From the NCBI GenBank assembly GCA_031395485.1, contig JANNUS010000009.1:347803-411802 (forward strand): 64,000 nt of DNA, in the 5' to 3' direction. A program made the translations under genes and the position numbers. This DNA comes from UBA2336 sp031395485. GTDB taxonomy: Bacteria > Bacteroidota > Bacteroidia > Cytophagales > Cyclobacteriaceae. Every line of letters begins with the position of its first letter. Position 1 is the first letter of the stretch. The notes under the pieces were generated by a model that ran no database searches, was not told the DNA's origin, and saw only the letters and a list, made by a program, of their open reading frames with translations. This document shows positions 25,493 to 33,975 of this stretch, piece by piece.

Positions 25493-25502
25493 ACTCAAGA
25501 CT
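25493..25502. repeat. Inverted repeat word, left of the four-helix-bundle gene
   Basis: ACTCAAGACT overlaps the stop codon of the upstream helicase gene (25501-25503) and is inverted relative to 25100-25109. Confidence 0.75.
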
Positions 25503-27756
25503 ATTGGTGTATTTTGAGTTTGGCAAAGCTAAGTAATAAGGTCTTCTCCCCAAAATCGTCAAAAAGTATTTTAGCCTTACGGTCGGCTCCCGAAAAATCC
25601 ATTTTTACTACCTGACCAAACCCGAATTTTGGGTGTTCTACCTTCATTCCTTCTTGTAGGGTGGTTGTGTCGCTCGGGGCAAAGTCCAGTGATGGCTTAT
25701 ACGTTGATGCCTTCGCAGATGAAGAGGCAATGGTCTTTTTAAGACCACTCACTAACGACTTGGCATAGTTACCGGAAGAAGTTGTCGGGGTCGATTCAAA
25801 CCCTGAAAACTTACTGCTTACTTTTATGAAGCTGGGATCAATGTCGTCCAGGAAACGACTCTTCTCACAATTTTTCAATCGACCAAACCGATACCGCGTA
25901 ACGGCATACGACAAGAATAATTTCTTTTGCGCACGCGTAATGGCTACATAAAATAGCCTGCGTTCTTCCTCCAGATCTGCCCGGCTGCTTAACATCATTT
26001 GCGATGGAAAAAGATCCTCTTCCAGTCCAACGATGTATACATATTTAAACTCTAAACCTTTCGCCATGTGAATGGTCATCATTGTAACCTTGTCGGGATC
26101 TTTGTCTTTGTCTTCATCCTGACCGGTTACGAGGGAAACTTCCTGAAGAAATGCGCCAAGGGATTTATCTTCTTTTTCAGGATCCTCAACATATTCTTTG
26201 ATGGCATTTAATAATTCCTGAACGTTCTCATGGCGGCTTAATCCTTCAACCGTTTTATCTTCGTACAACTCGCGTAGCAGACCTGACCCTTTAGCAATTT
26301 CAAAGGCGGCATCGTAAGCATCTTTTCGCTCAACTTCAATCGAGAATCGCTTAATCATGTTCACGAAGTCTTCGATGGGTCCAGAGGCTCGGCCACCTAA
26401 AAAGGATCCGGCATTTTGTATTACTTCCCAAATGGAAATTGCGTGATCGTTGGCTGCTACAATAATTTTATCCACCGTAGAGTCACCAATACCACGCTTT
26501 GGTAAATTGATGATTCTTCGAAAGGAGGCTTCATCATTTTGATTTAATACAAAACGCATGTAGGCCAAAATATCTTTAATCTCCTTGCGCTGATAAAACG
26601 AAAGACCTCCCACAATTTTATATTTTATATTGAGCCTGCGCAGCGATTCTTCCATTGCTCGCGATTGACTGTTTGTGCGGTAAAGAATTACAAAGTCACT
26701 GAACTTTAGTTGATACTGCATCTTTTCTTCGAAGATTGAAGAGGCCACGAGCCTTCCTTCTTCGTTGTCAGATACTGCTTTTAGTAGCTCAATTAGATTG
26801 CCCTGTTCATTTTCTGTCCAGACATTTTTCGGAATTTGGGCTTTGTTTCTCCGAATGACTGAGTTCGCGGCTTCAACAATGGTTTTAGTTGAACGATAAT
26901 TTTGTTCAAGTTTGAAAACCTTTAAATCTGGGTAGTCTCGTTCAAAATTCAGAATGTTGGTTATATCGGCTCCACGGAAACCGTAAATACTTTGCGCATC
27001 ATCACCCACTACACAAATATTTTGGCGTACGGCAGCGAGCTTTCGTATTATAAAATACTGGCAAAGGTTTGTATCCTGAAACTCATCCACCAATACGTAC
27101 TGAATGCGCTGCTGGTATTTATTTAATACATCTAAATGTTCTTTAAAAAGTTTGTCTGTATTAAAAAGAAGATCATCGAAATCCATCGCGCCTGCTTTAA
27201 AGCAGCGTTGTGCGTAGGTTTTATATATGTTGCCCATTTCTGGACGAAAGTTCGTGGCATCATCGGCCATTAGTTCTCCATTGGCCAGATAATTTTGCCA
27301 ACTTATCAATCGGTTTTTGGCTGCTGAAATCCGGTTGTATACTACGTTAGGCTTATAGGCGGCTTCATCGAGACCCATCTCCTTTACAATGCTTTTTAAC
27401 AAAGTCTTTGAGTCGTCCGTATCATAAATTGTAAAATTACTGGGGTAGCCAAGATGCCCGGCTTCCGATCTTAATAACCTGGCGAATACGGAATGAAATG
27501 TTCCCATCCATAAATTGCGAGCGTCTGATCCAACCACCTTTTCAACGCGGTCGCGCATTTCCTTGGCAGCTTTGTTTGTGAATGTAAGCGACATGATACT
27601 GAAGGGGTCCACACCTTTACTTTTTATCAGGTGGGCTATACGGTAGGTAAGTACCCGGGTTTTTCCGGAGCCTGCGCCTGCTATTAGCATCGTTGGCCCT
27701 TCGGTATTTATTACCCCAGCGTGTTGCGATGGGTTGAGGTTTTCTAAGTAATCCAT
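25501..27756 (-). CDS. pcrA: UvrD/PcrA-type DNA helicase
   Basis: This superfamily 1 3'-5' helicase acts in excision repair and in clearing stalled forks. From ATG 27756 it has 751 residues (a TTG four codons earlier is less likely). Motifs in order: LNPSQHAGV (Q motif), MLIAGAGSGKTRVLTYRI (Walker A), SLTFTNKAAKEM (Ia), YVLVDEFQDTN (DEFQ, Walker B), VVGDDAQSIYGFRGAD (III), LEQNYRST (IV), MTIHMAKGLEFKYVYIVG (V), FYVAITRAQKKL (VI). A C-terminal extension ends in VEHPKFGFGQVVKMDFSG, a Tudor-like PcrA/UvrD tail that in PcrA contacts RNA polymerase. The final codon overlaps a repeat word. Confidence 0.95.
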   Translation of the reverse strand: MDYLENLNPSQHAGVINTEGPTMLIAGAGSGKTRVLTYRIAHLIKSKGVDPFSIMSLTFTNKAAKEMRDRVEKVVGSDARNLWMGTFHSVFARLLRSEAGHLGYPSNFTIYDTDDSKTLLKSIVKEMGLDEAAYKPNVVYNRISAAKNRLISWQNYLANGELMADDATNFRPEMGNIYKTYAQRCFKAGAMDFDDLLFNTDKLFKEHLDVLNKYQQRIQYVLVDEFQDTNLCQYFIIRKLAAVRQNICVVGDDAQSIYGFRGADITNILNFERDYPDLKVFKLEQNYRSTKTIVEAANSVIRRNKAQIPKNVWTENEQGNLIELLKAVSDNEEGRLVASSIFEEKMQYQLKFSDFVILYRTNSQSRAMEESLRRLNIKYKIVGGLSFYQRKEIKDILAYMRFVLNQNDEASFRRIINLPKRGIGDSTVDKIIVAANDHAISIWEVIQNAGSFLGGRASGPIEDFVNMIKRFSIEVERKDAYDAAFEIAKGSGLLRELYEDKTVEGLSRHENVQELLNAIKEYVEDPEKEDKSLGAFLQEVSLVTGQDEDKDKDPDKVTMMTIHMAKGLEFKYVYIVGLEEDLFPSQMMLSSRADLEEERRLFYVAITRAQKKLFLSYAVTRYRFGRLKNCEKSRFLDDIDPSFIKVSSKFSGFESTPTTSSGNYAKSLVSGLKKTIASSSAKASTYKPSLDFAPSDTTTLQEGMKVEHPKFGFGQVVKMDFSGADRKAKILFDDFGEKTLLLSFAKLKIHQ

Positions 27757-27799
27757 AGGAGGGTGCAAATTAGATCGAGGATTTTTATGAACACTCAGA

Positions 27800-27828
27800 T
27801 TGGGTAGATTTTTTAATTCCTATTTTTG
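27800..27828 (+). promoter_or_regulatory. Bacteroidota-type promoter of the TcmP-like gene
   Basis: TTG (27800-27802) is followed after 18 bases by TATTTTTG (27821-27828), a full TAnnTTTG match, about 43 bases before the start codon. Confidence 0.65.
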
Positions 27829-27870
27829 GATGTCTTATAAGTCGATAGTTTTGTTAAACCAATTTCTCAT

Positions 27871-28722
27871 TTGAAAATTCAAACCTTATCTGAATTTCAT
27901 TCTTCATTTCAAGATGACGGGTTTGTAACAACGGCTGCCGAGCCTTGGTTTAAAGTAAAGATTCAACTCATTCAGCAGTATTTCCATTCTTTTATTACCA
28001 ATGTTTCTGATAAAGTAGATGACATTTTTTTTGTTGATCTTTTTGCTGGACCCGGTTTGTATGCCCTAGGTCATAGAAAGGAATTGTTTATGGGTAGTTG
28101 TCTGGCCTCACTGCAAAATGGACTACCGGTTTCAAAGTGGATTTTCTGTGAGCATTCTTCCGAAAATGCAAGTGCCTTAAAAATCAGAGTCAATAAATAT
28201 TTTAGAGGAAAGAATGTTGTCATTTTTGATTCAAAACCGGATCAGCTTATTGATAAATTCCGGTCTTACTTGCCTCAAACAAAGGGTTCCTATAAGGTTG
28301 CTGTCTTTTGTGTGGTTGACCCCTTTTCAATTGAAATTCCGTTTACAACCATTAGCCAATTGAATGACCTTGGATTCAGTTTTTTAATACCCTATACATT
28401 CTCTTTAAATAGCCGGCTCGATTATAAGTATTATCAAAAGGAGCAAAAGGAAAAATTAAGCAAGTACTTGGGTGGGTTGAAGGAAGCTGATCAGTTTACA
28501 GATGTAAAAAGCAATCTTGAATTTTATAAGCGGCTCGTTCGAACTCAACAGAATAATATGTTGATGATGGGATTAAATTCATCTCTTTCGGTACACAAGC
28601 TCGATTCTGGCCTTATGGAGATGCCATATTATTACATGGGTCTTTTCTCGAAGCAGTTATCGCCTGCTGTTGTACGGCAAGAAGTGATGGCGAATGCACA
28701 AAATCAATTAGATCTTTTTTAG
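27871..28722 (+). CDS. tcmP: Three-Cys-motif partner (TcmP-like) protein
   Basis: The 283-residue protein resembles the TcmP family. It has FVTTAAEPWFKVKIQLIQQYFHSF, a Rossmann-type YVDLFAGPG-like motif (FFVDLFAGPGLYALG), then MGSCLASL, FCEHSS and VVDPFSIEIP. These fit a methyltransferase-like fold. TcmP genes usually sit beside a protein with three clustered Cys (Gp37/Gp68-like); no such partner is nearby, so this copy is an orphan. The start is a TTG at 27871: the frame is closed by a stop at 27838 and the next ATG would remove the first 70 residues, including conserved ones. Function is not established. Confidence 0.75.
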   Translation: MKIQTLSEFHSSFQDDGFVTTAAEPWFKVKIQLIQQYFHSFITNVSDKVDDIFFVDLFAGPGLYALGHRKELFMGSCLASLQNGLPVSKWIFCEHSSENASALKIRVNKYFRGKNVVIFDSKPDQLIDKFRSYLPQTKGSYKVAVFCVVDPFSIEIPFTTISQLNDLGFSFLIPYTFSLNSRLDYKYYQKEQKEKLSKYLGGLKEADQFTDVKSNLEFYKRLVRTQQNNMLMMGLNSSLSVHKLDSGLMEMPYYYMGLFSKQLSPAVVRQEVMANAQNQLDLF

Positions 28723-28751
28723 AGTATAGTGTTGGAGGCTATGTAGTGTTT

Positions 28752-29432
28752 TCAAATTATTTTTCGTATCGCAAAGCTTGGCTTAATGTTAAGCTCGTTT
28801 GTTAGGTAAAGAATCTCCCAGTCATATTTTACACAGAATTCGTAAACAGCCTCAATCACACCATATCGCACAAGGCCATCCCAGTTGCCAATAATGTAAT
28901 CATGCCCGGCAATAATGCCATTCTCTTTTATTTTGGGCCTATATAACTCAAGCTCTTCAATAGTTGTCTCGTACGAGTGTGTAGTGTCAATATAAATCCA
29001 ATCGAAATAACGATCGGTGAACTGGGCAACTACATCGGTTGATAAGCCAAGGTTAATTTCTATTTTGCAGTCCTTAATCTCCTGTGCAAACTTCGCTTCA
29101 ACGGCTGATCTTTTAGCCTGATTGTAGCGCTTGCTCCCCCAGAAATCAACGAGATGAAGTTTTTGGGGTTTGTTAATACTCCATATCATTTCTGAAAAAC
29201 CACCTTGGTCAACCCCTAATTCGGCTACAATTCCATTCGATGGAAGCAATTTCAGGAGTTCTTCCCGAGTGGTGAGTAATTTTGCATTCTTTACATGCTC
29301 CTCACGCAAAGCGTATTTTGGAATAGCAGCGGAAATTTTTTTGTTTATTTTCTTAATTAATGGTCGAAGGATTTTTTTAAACATCCAACGTTCAAGTGCA
29401 GTAAGCTTCACAGTGGTTGTATTCGTTTTCAT
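28752..29432 (-). CDS. Class I SAM-dependent methyltransferase (Methyltransf_24 type)
   Basis: The 226-residue protein has a Rossmann methyltransferase core: NGIVAELGVDQGGFSEMIW (SAM-binding motif I), KLHLVDFWGSKRYN (motif II acidic), FDWIYIDTTHSYETTIEELELY (motif IV) and ENGIIAGHDYI. This outline belongs to the group often found in surface-polysaccharide or secondary-product gene sets. The first 60 residues are helical and basic, possibly membrane-associating (LERWMFKKILRPLIKKINKK). The substrate is unknown. It is convergent with the TcmP-like gene, 29 bases apart, with no other link between them. Confidence 0.85.
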   Translation of the reverse strand: MKTNTTTVKLTALERWMFKKILRPLIKKINKKISAAIPKYALREEHVKNAKLLTTREELLKLLPSNGIVAELGVDQGGFSEMIWSINKPQKLHLVDFWGSKRYNQAKRSAVEAKFAQEIKDCKIEINLGLSTDVVAQFTDRYFDWIYIDTTHSYETTIEELELYRPKIKENGIIAGHDYIIGNWDGLVRYGVIEAVYEFCVKYDWEILYLTNELNIKPSFAIRKII

Positions 29433-29592
29433 TTAATCTTAGATTAGTATTTCATTCTGAAAGCAATGAAAGGTAAGTCAAATAGGTACAAAAAGATAGT
29501 TTAGGTTAGATGTTGAATTTAGTCCTGGTCAAATGAAATGGTAAAAATAAAATTCGTAATTGCCGTTGCTTTAATTATTGTAAATTTCGGCC

Positions 29593-30174
29593 ATGATAAA
29601 AATTGGTGATGTTTTAGTGTCGGATGACATCAAAGAAAAGGAATTCGTTTGCAATCTTGAAAAATGTAAGGGTGCCTGTTGTGTTGAAGGTGATTACGGA
29701 GCTCCGCTCGAGGAAGATGAACTGGAAATATTGAAAGAGATTTATCCTCAGGTAAAGCCCTACCTAACTAAAGAAGGAATCAAAGCCATTGAGGAACAAG
29801 GAACGCATGTATTGGATGATGACGGTGATCTATCAACCCCCACAATAGGCGGTAAAGAGTGCGCCTACTCTATTTATGATGCTAAAGGAGTATTGAAGTG
29901 TGGCATTGAACAAGCCTATTATGATGGTAAGATTGGATGGAAGAAACCGATCTCGTGTCATTTATACCCTATTCGAATTACGAAGAAAAAAAACTTTGAA
30001 GCCGTAAACTACCACAAGTGGGATATTTGCTCGGCCGCTTGTACGCTTGGAAAGGAACTTGGAGTTCCATTATATAAGTTTTTAAAAGAACCACTCATTC
30101 GAAAGTACGGGCAGGCTTGGTATGATGAGTTGGTAAAGGCGATTGAATTAACTGAAAATAAAAAAAACCGATAG
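29593..30174 (+). CDS. DUF3109 family cysteine-rich protein
   Basis: The 193-residue protein shows DUF3109 features: DIKEKEFVCNLEKCKGACCVEGD near the start, GKECAYSIYD, LKCGIEQAY, PISCHLYPIRI and WDICSAACTLGK. Eight or more conserved Cys in the CxxxxCxxxCC style suggest a metal or Fe-S site, as in the YkgJ/UPF0153 group. The protein is cytoplasmic (no signal). Function is unknown. ATG 29593 is close to a TAAATTTC -7-like sequence (29581-29588), so the transcript may have almost no leader. It is convergent with accC. Confidence 0.88.
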   Translation: MIKIGDVLVSDDIKEKEFVCNLEKCKGACCVEGDYGAPLEEDELEILKEIYPQVKPYLTKEGIKAIEEQGTHVLDDDGDLSTPTIGGKECAYSIYDAKGVLKCGIEQAYYDGKIGWKKPISCHLYPIRITKKKNFEAVNYHKWDICSAACTLGKELGVPLYKFLKEPLIRKYGQAWYDELVKAIELTENKKNR

Positions 30175-30200
30175 TCAGACTTTTTTATTGAAATAAGAAA

Positions 30201-31550
30201 TTATTTCAGTTCTGAAAAATCAAAAGATGTTTCCAGAAAACCGGTATTGAATTTCCCGGAACGGAAAACAGCGTTATCCATTAGTTTAATATGGAACGGT
30301 ATGGTTGTCTTCACGCCCTCAATCACAAACTCCTGAAGCGCACGTTTCATTCTTGTCATTACTTCTTCACGTGATTGCCCGGTAACAATGAGTTTAGCAA
30401 TCATTGAGTCGTAGTTAGGTGGAATGGTGTAACCCGCGTACACGTGACTGTCAATTCGAATTCCATGCCCACCGGGCATGTGCAGGTGTGTAATTTTTCC
30501 CGGAGATGGCCGAAATCCATTGGCAGGATCTTCAGCATTAATACGGCACTCCATTGCAAATAAATTCGGGAAGTAGTTTTTGCCGGAAATAGGAACCCCG
30601 GCCGCAACTTTAATTTGTTCTTTAATCAGATCGTAGTCTGTAACTTCTTCCGTGATCGGATGCTCTACTTGAATACGGGTATTCATTTCCATGAAATAAA
30701 AATCTCCGTGCTTATCAACTAAAAACTCAACAGTTCCAACTCCCTCATAGTTGATTGCCATGGCGCCTTTAATAGCGGCTGCCCCCATTTTTTCACGTAA
30801 CTCTTGAGTTACAACTGGAGATGGGGTTTCTTCTACTAATTTTTGGTGCCTGCGTTGAATAGAGCAATCACGTTCCGAAAGGTGACATGCTTTTCCATAC
30901 TGATCTCCCACCAATTGAATTTCAATGTGACGCGGCTCTTCAATAAACTTCTCCAGGTATAATCCATCATTTCCAAAGGATGCAGAAGCTTCGCGTTTAG
31001 CATCATCCCAAGCCTTCTTGAATTCACTTTCATCGTTGATAATGCGCATACCCTTTCCGCCACCACCAGCGGTTGCTTTAACGATAACAGGGTATTTAAT
31101 TTCTTTAGCAAGTTTGATACCTTCTTCAATCGAGGAAAGGAGGCCATCGGAACCTGGTATAACGGGTACCCCCGCTTTCTTCATGGTGTCCTTTGCTGTA
31201 GCCTTGTCGCCCATGGCGTTAATCATGGCAGGTGAGGGGCCAATGAATTTGATTCCGTATTCATGGCAGATGGCAGAAAACTCTGCTCGCTCCGATAAGA
31301 AACCGTAACCCGGGTGAATGGCATCCGCTCCTGTAATTTCAGCAGCCGAAATAATATGCGGAATATTTAAATACGAATCTTTACTGGGAGCACCACCGAT
31401 ACAAACGGCTTCATCCGCAAAACGAACATGTAAACTTTCTCTATCGGCAGTAGAATAAACGGCCACAGTTTTGATTCCCATCTCCTTGCAAGTTCTTATT
31501 ACTCGAAGGGCTATTTCTCCACGATTTGCTATTAGTATTTTTTTAAACAT
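30201..31550 (-). CDS. accC: Biotin carboxylase subunit of acetyl-CoA carboxylase
   Basis: This ATP-grasp enzyme carboxylates the biotin on AccB with bicarbonate, the first half of malonyl-CoA formation. The 449 residues match the family. Visible are KILIANRGEIALRVIRTCKEMGI, HPGYGFLSE, KATAGGGGKGMRI (ATP-grasp glycine loop), ERDCSIQRRHQKLVEETPSP, EFLVDKHGDFYFMEMNTRIQVEHP (catalytic Glu, Asn, Arg) and a C-terminal biotin-carboxylase domain with RINAEDP. It is the last gene of the pdxA-accC set; accB precedes it with a 78-base gap. It could in principle serve a different carboxylase, but the accB pairing settles it. Confidence 0.97.
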   Translation of the reverse strand: MFKKILIANRGEIALRVIRTCKEMGIKTVAVYSTADRESLHVRFADEAVCIGGAPSKDSYLNIPHIISAAEITGADAIHPGYGFLSERAEFSAICHEYGIKFIGPSPAMINAMGDKATAKDTMKKAGVPVIPGSDGLLSSIEEGIKLAKEIKYPVIVKATAGGGGKGMRIINDESEFKKAWDDAKREASASFGNDGLYLEKFIEEPRHIEIQLVGDQYGKACHLSERDCSIQRRHQKLVEETPSPVVTQELREKMGAAAIKGAMAINYEGVGTVEFLVDKHGDFYFMEMNTRIQVEHPITEEVTDYDLIKEQIKVAAGVPISGKNYFPNLFAMECRINAEDPANGFRPSPGKITHLHMPGGHGIRIDSHVYAGYTIPPNYDSMIAKLIVTGQSREEVMTRMKRALQEFVIEGVKTTIPFHIKLMDNAVFRSGKFNTGFLETSFDFSELK

Positions 31551-31628
31551 AAATCTATATTAAATCACAAATTCCAGTAGTTGAAATCGAAAGCTCAGTT
31601 CGTACGTACGATTTTGTTTTGAGATTAG

Positions 31629-32171
31629 TTAATCTGGCTCTACAACAAATAATACTTGATCATATTCTACTGGAGATGAGTTTTCTACCATTGCTTTTAT
31701 GATTGTACCGGAAACTTCCGATTCAATTTCGTTGAAGAGTTTCATGGCCTCAATGATACAAACTGTTTGCCCTTTTGTTACTTTATCGCCTACGGAAACA
31801 AACGGAGGAGAGTCTGGATTACCAGTACGATAGAATGTGCCGATCATAGGAGACTTAATATCCAACATTTTTTTACTGGAAGCAGGCTCAGCTATAGTTG
31901 TTTTAAGTGCTGGTGATGGAACTGCCTGCGCAGCAGCAGGGGCCATAGCCATTGGTGCCATTACGGGCGTTGATTTAAAAACTTTTTGATCTGGCTCGCG
32001 CTTCACATTAAGTTTAAGCTCATTGGTTTCAATGTTCACCTCATTCAATCCTGACTTGGAGATGAAATCAATGAGGTCTCGGATTTCTGATGTTTTCATT
32101 TCAGATGAGTTTGGTTTGTTTTCTGATAATGCCCGTGGGCTTTTATTCTTTACTACGCTTTTTTTGGCCAT
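31629..32171 (-). CDS. accB: Biotin carboxyl carrier protein of acetyl-CoA carboxylase
   Basis: The 180-residue carrier has a basic N-terminal leader (AKKSVVKNKSPRALSENKPN), an alpha region (RDLIDFISKSGLNEVNIET), a flexible Ala/Pro linker (APMAMAPAAAQAVPSP) and the biotinyl domain. Biotin is attached at the Lys in CIIEAMKLFNEIE; SPMIGTFYRTGNPDSPPFVSVGDKV is the conserved thumb-containing stretch that marks AccB over other carriers. It lies between efp (6-base gap) and accC, the standard Bacteroidota order. The bioB gene at 50.9 kb supplies its cofactor. Confidence 0.96.
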   Translation of the reverse strand: MAKKSVVKNKSPRALSENKPNSSEMKTSEIRDLIDFISKSGLNEVNIETNELKLNVKREPDQKVFKSTPVMAPMAMAPAAAQAVPSPALKTTIAEPASSKKMLDIKSPMIGTFYRTGNPDSPPFVSVGDKVTKGQTVCIIEAMKLFNEIESEVSGTIIKAMVENSSPVEYDQVLFVVEPD

Positions 32172-32177
32172 GCTACA

Positions 32178-32741
32178 TTATTTTGCGCGTTCAATATAAG
32201 CACCCGTACTGGTATCTATTTTAATTTTCTCACCCGTATTAATAAATAAGGGCACTTTTACCTCAGCACCGTTTTCCATCGTAGCGGCCTTTAATGTGCG
32301 TGTGGCAGTATCACCCTGCACACCGGGTTCTGTATACTGCACTTCGAGTATAACATGCGCAGGTGCCTCCGCGGTAATTGGATCCTTTCCATCTTCAAAG
32401 GCAATTAACAATGTAACCCCTTCTTTTATGTATTTGAGCGCTTCACCGAGTAAGTTTTTATCGAGGTAAATTTGTTCGAAGGTTTCATTGTCCATGCACA
32501 CTAAACTGTCTCCATCAAGATACAAGTAGTTGTACTCCTTCGTTTCAACACGCAAAATTTCAGCTGAATCACCTGGCCGGAAACGGTTCTCTACAATTCT
32601 GCCGTTTCTTAAGTTTCGCATTTTTATCTGGTAGAATGCCCGCAGATTGCCGGGTGTGCGGTGTTGAAGTTCTTCTACTTGCATTACTTCGCCATTGTAG
32701 CGCATGTAATTTCCTTTACTTAGATCAGATATGGATGCCAT
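32178..32741 (-). CDS. efp: Elongation factor P
   Basis: EF-P binds ribosomes stalled at consecutive prolines and promotes peptide bond formation. The 187 residues form the usual three beta domains: SISDLSKGNYMRYNGEVMQVEE, the tip loop HRTPGNLRAFYQIKMRN, and a C-terminal VPLFINTGEKIKIDTSTGAYIERAK. The tip residue (about 32) is Asn where E. coli has the beta-lysylated Lys and Pseudomonas the rhamnosylated Arg. Neither modification can therefore be at this place, in line with absent epmA/epmB nearby. It is inside the fabH-efp-accB-accC set and probably co-transcribed. Confidence 0.95.
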   Translation of the reverse strand: MASISDLSKGNYMRYNGEVMQVEELQHRTPGNLRAFYQIKMRNLRNGRIVENRFRPGDSAEILRVETKEYNYLYLDGDSLVCMDNETFEQIYLDKNLLGEALKYIKEGVTLLIAFEDGKDPITAEAPAHVILEVQYTEPGVQGDTATRTLKAATMENGAEVKVPLFINTGEKIKIDTSTGAYIERAK

Positions 32742-32797
32742 AAATCAATTCAATGTTCAAGATTTAAAATTTAAAATTCAAGCCCTACAAATAGGAA

Positions 32798-33787
32798 TTA
32801 ATAAGCCCACTTCACATAAATGGATCCCCAGGTAAAGCCACCTCCAAAGGCTGCAATGATTATATTTTCGCCTTTCTTTAGTTTTTTCTCATAGTCCCAT
32901 AATAGCAAAGGGATTGTGCCAGCAGTGGTATTACCGTACTTCTCTATGTTCATCATTACCTTATCTTCTGTAATGCCCATGCGATTGGCGGTAGCGTCTA
33001 CAATGCGTTTATTAGCTTGGTGGGGAGCAAGCCATGCTACATCTTCACCTTTTAGGTTATTCCGATCCATTATCTGAGCGGAGACATCAGCCATGTTTGT
33101 TACTGCGAATTTAAAAACGGCTGCTCCTTCCTGATGGACAAAATGCAAGTTGGCATCAACCGAAGCGTGTGAGGCTGGTATACGACTGCCACCAGCTTTC
33201 ATATTCAGGTATTGAACCCCAGAACCATCGCTTTTCAAGATTGAGTCCATGACTCCTACATTTTCTACAGTAGGTTCTAGCAGAACAGCACCACAACCAT
33301 CACCGAAAATTATGCAGGTGGTGCGATCTTTATAATTAATGATTGATGACATTTTATCGCCACCGATGATAACTACTTTTTTATGCGTGCCCGATTCTAC
33401 ATACTTAGCACCGGTTGTTAATGCGTACAAAAAGCCAGAGCACGCTGCTGAAATATCATAACTGAATGAATTGATAGCGCCAACTTGGTCGGCCACAAGA
33501 TTAGCAGTAGCCGGAAATGGGAGATCAGGTGTGATAGTTGCACAAATGATCAGGTCTATTTCTTTAGGATCTGTATTAGTCTTCGACAATAATTCTTTTA
33601 CGGCTGCGGTGGCCATGTAGGAAGTACCTAGCCCCTCTCCTTTTAGAATTCTCCTCTCTTTAATTCCGGTTCTGGAGGTAATCCACTCATCATTGGTGTC
33701 TACGTATTTCTCCAGTTCTTGATTTGTTAAAATGTAGTCGGGAACATAACCACCTACGCCAGTAATTGCTGCACGAATTTTATTCAT
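32798..33787 (-). CDS. fabH: 3-oxoacyl-ACP synthase III
   Basis: FabH starts fatty acid synthesis by joining acetyl-CoA (or a branched acyl-CoA) to malonyl-ACP. The 329 residues show the family motifs: ITGVGGYVPDYILTN, TNDEWITSRTGIKERRI, the catalytic Cys in DISAACSGFLYAL, the His in AWLAPHQANKRI and the Asn in KYGNTTAGTIPLLL, followed by GGGFTWGSIYVKW. The order pdxA, DUF177, rpmF, fabH is the widespread bacterial one. Between rpmF and fabH is a 188-base gap holding a terminator and a perfect palindrome, so fabH-efp-accBC may have its own promoter and control. Confidence 0.97.
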   Translation of the reverse strand: MNKIRAAITGVGGYVPDYILTNQELEKYVDTNDEWITSRTGIKERRILKGEGLGTSYMATAAVKELLSKTNTDPKEIDLIICATITPDLPFPATANLVADQVGAINSFSYDISAACSGFLYALTTGAKYVESGTHKKVVIIGGDKMSSIINYKDRTTCIIFGDGCGAVLLEPTVENVGVMDSILKSDGSGVQYLNMKAGGSRIPASHASVDANLHFVHQEGAAVFKFAVTNMADVSAQIMDRNNLKGEDVAWLAPHQANKRIVDATANRMGITEDKVMMNIEKYGNTTAGTIPLLLWDYEKKLKKGENIIIAAFGGGFTWGSIYVKWAY

Positions 33788-33840
33788 ACATAGTTTTTAA
33801 TTGCACTAAATAATTGCCGTTACGATAACCTATTAAAATA

Positions 33841-33869
33841 AAAAGCCCGATTAGCCAATCGAGCGTTTT
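33841..33869 (-). terminator. Terminator-like hairpin between rpmF and fabH
   Basis: Read on the minus strand, a stem of about ten pairs with two mismatches (CGATT / AATCG core) is followed by TTTTTATTTT. It would end the pdxA-rpmF transcript, at least in part, before fabH. Confidence 0.65.
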
Positions 33870-33878
33870 AATTCATTG

Positions 33879-33901
33879 ATTATCTGCATTATGCAGATAA
33901 T
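33879..33901. promoter_or_regulatory. Perfect 23-base palindrome upstream of fabH, possible operator
   Basis: ATTATCTGCAT and ATGCAGATAAT are perfect inverted arms around one T. It lies 92 bases before the fabH start, in the gap after rpmF. The size and symmetry fit a dimeric repressor site; no repressor is identified. A second inverted repeat (GTTCGTGA / TCACGAAC) lies at 33941-33965. Confidence 0.5.
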
Positions 33902-33975
33902 ATATTTCTATGTTATTCTTGAATGCATCACAGATACCTTGTTCGTGAAGGAGAAAATCACGAACCGTATACATG

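Noticed and set aside
25455..25562. Extended N-terminus of the four-helix-bundle gene
   Set aside because: It runs through the repeat and helicase 3' end; the family starts near NNYKELKIWQ.
27769..27870. ATG start for the TcmP-like gene
   Set aside because: No in-frame ATG exists between the upstream stop at 27838 and conserved sequence, so TTG 27871 is kept.
30188..30206. Terminator between DUF3109 and accC genes
   Set aside because: GAAATAA/TTATTTC pairs, but the stem is short, all AT, overlaps the accC stop and has no T-run in the right place.
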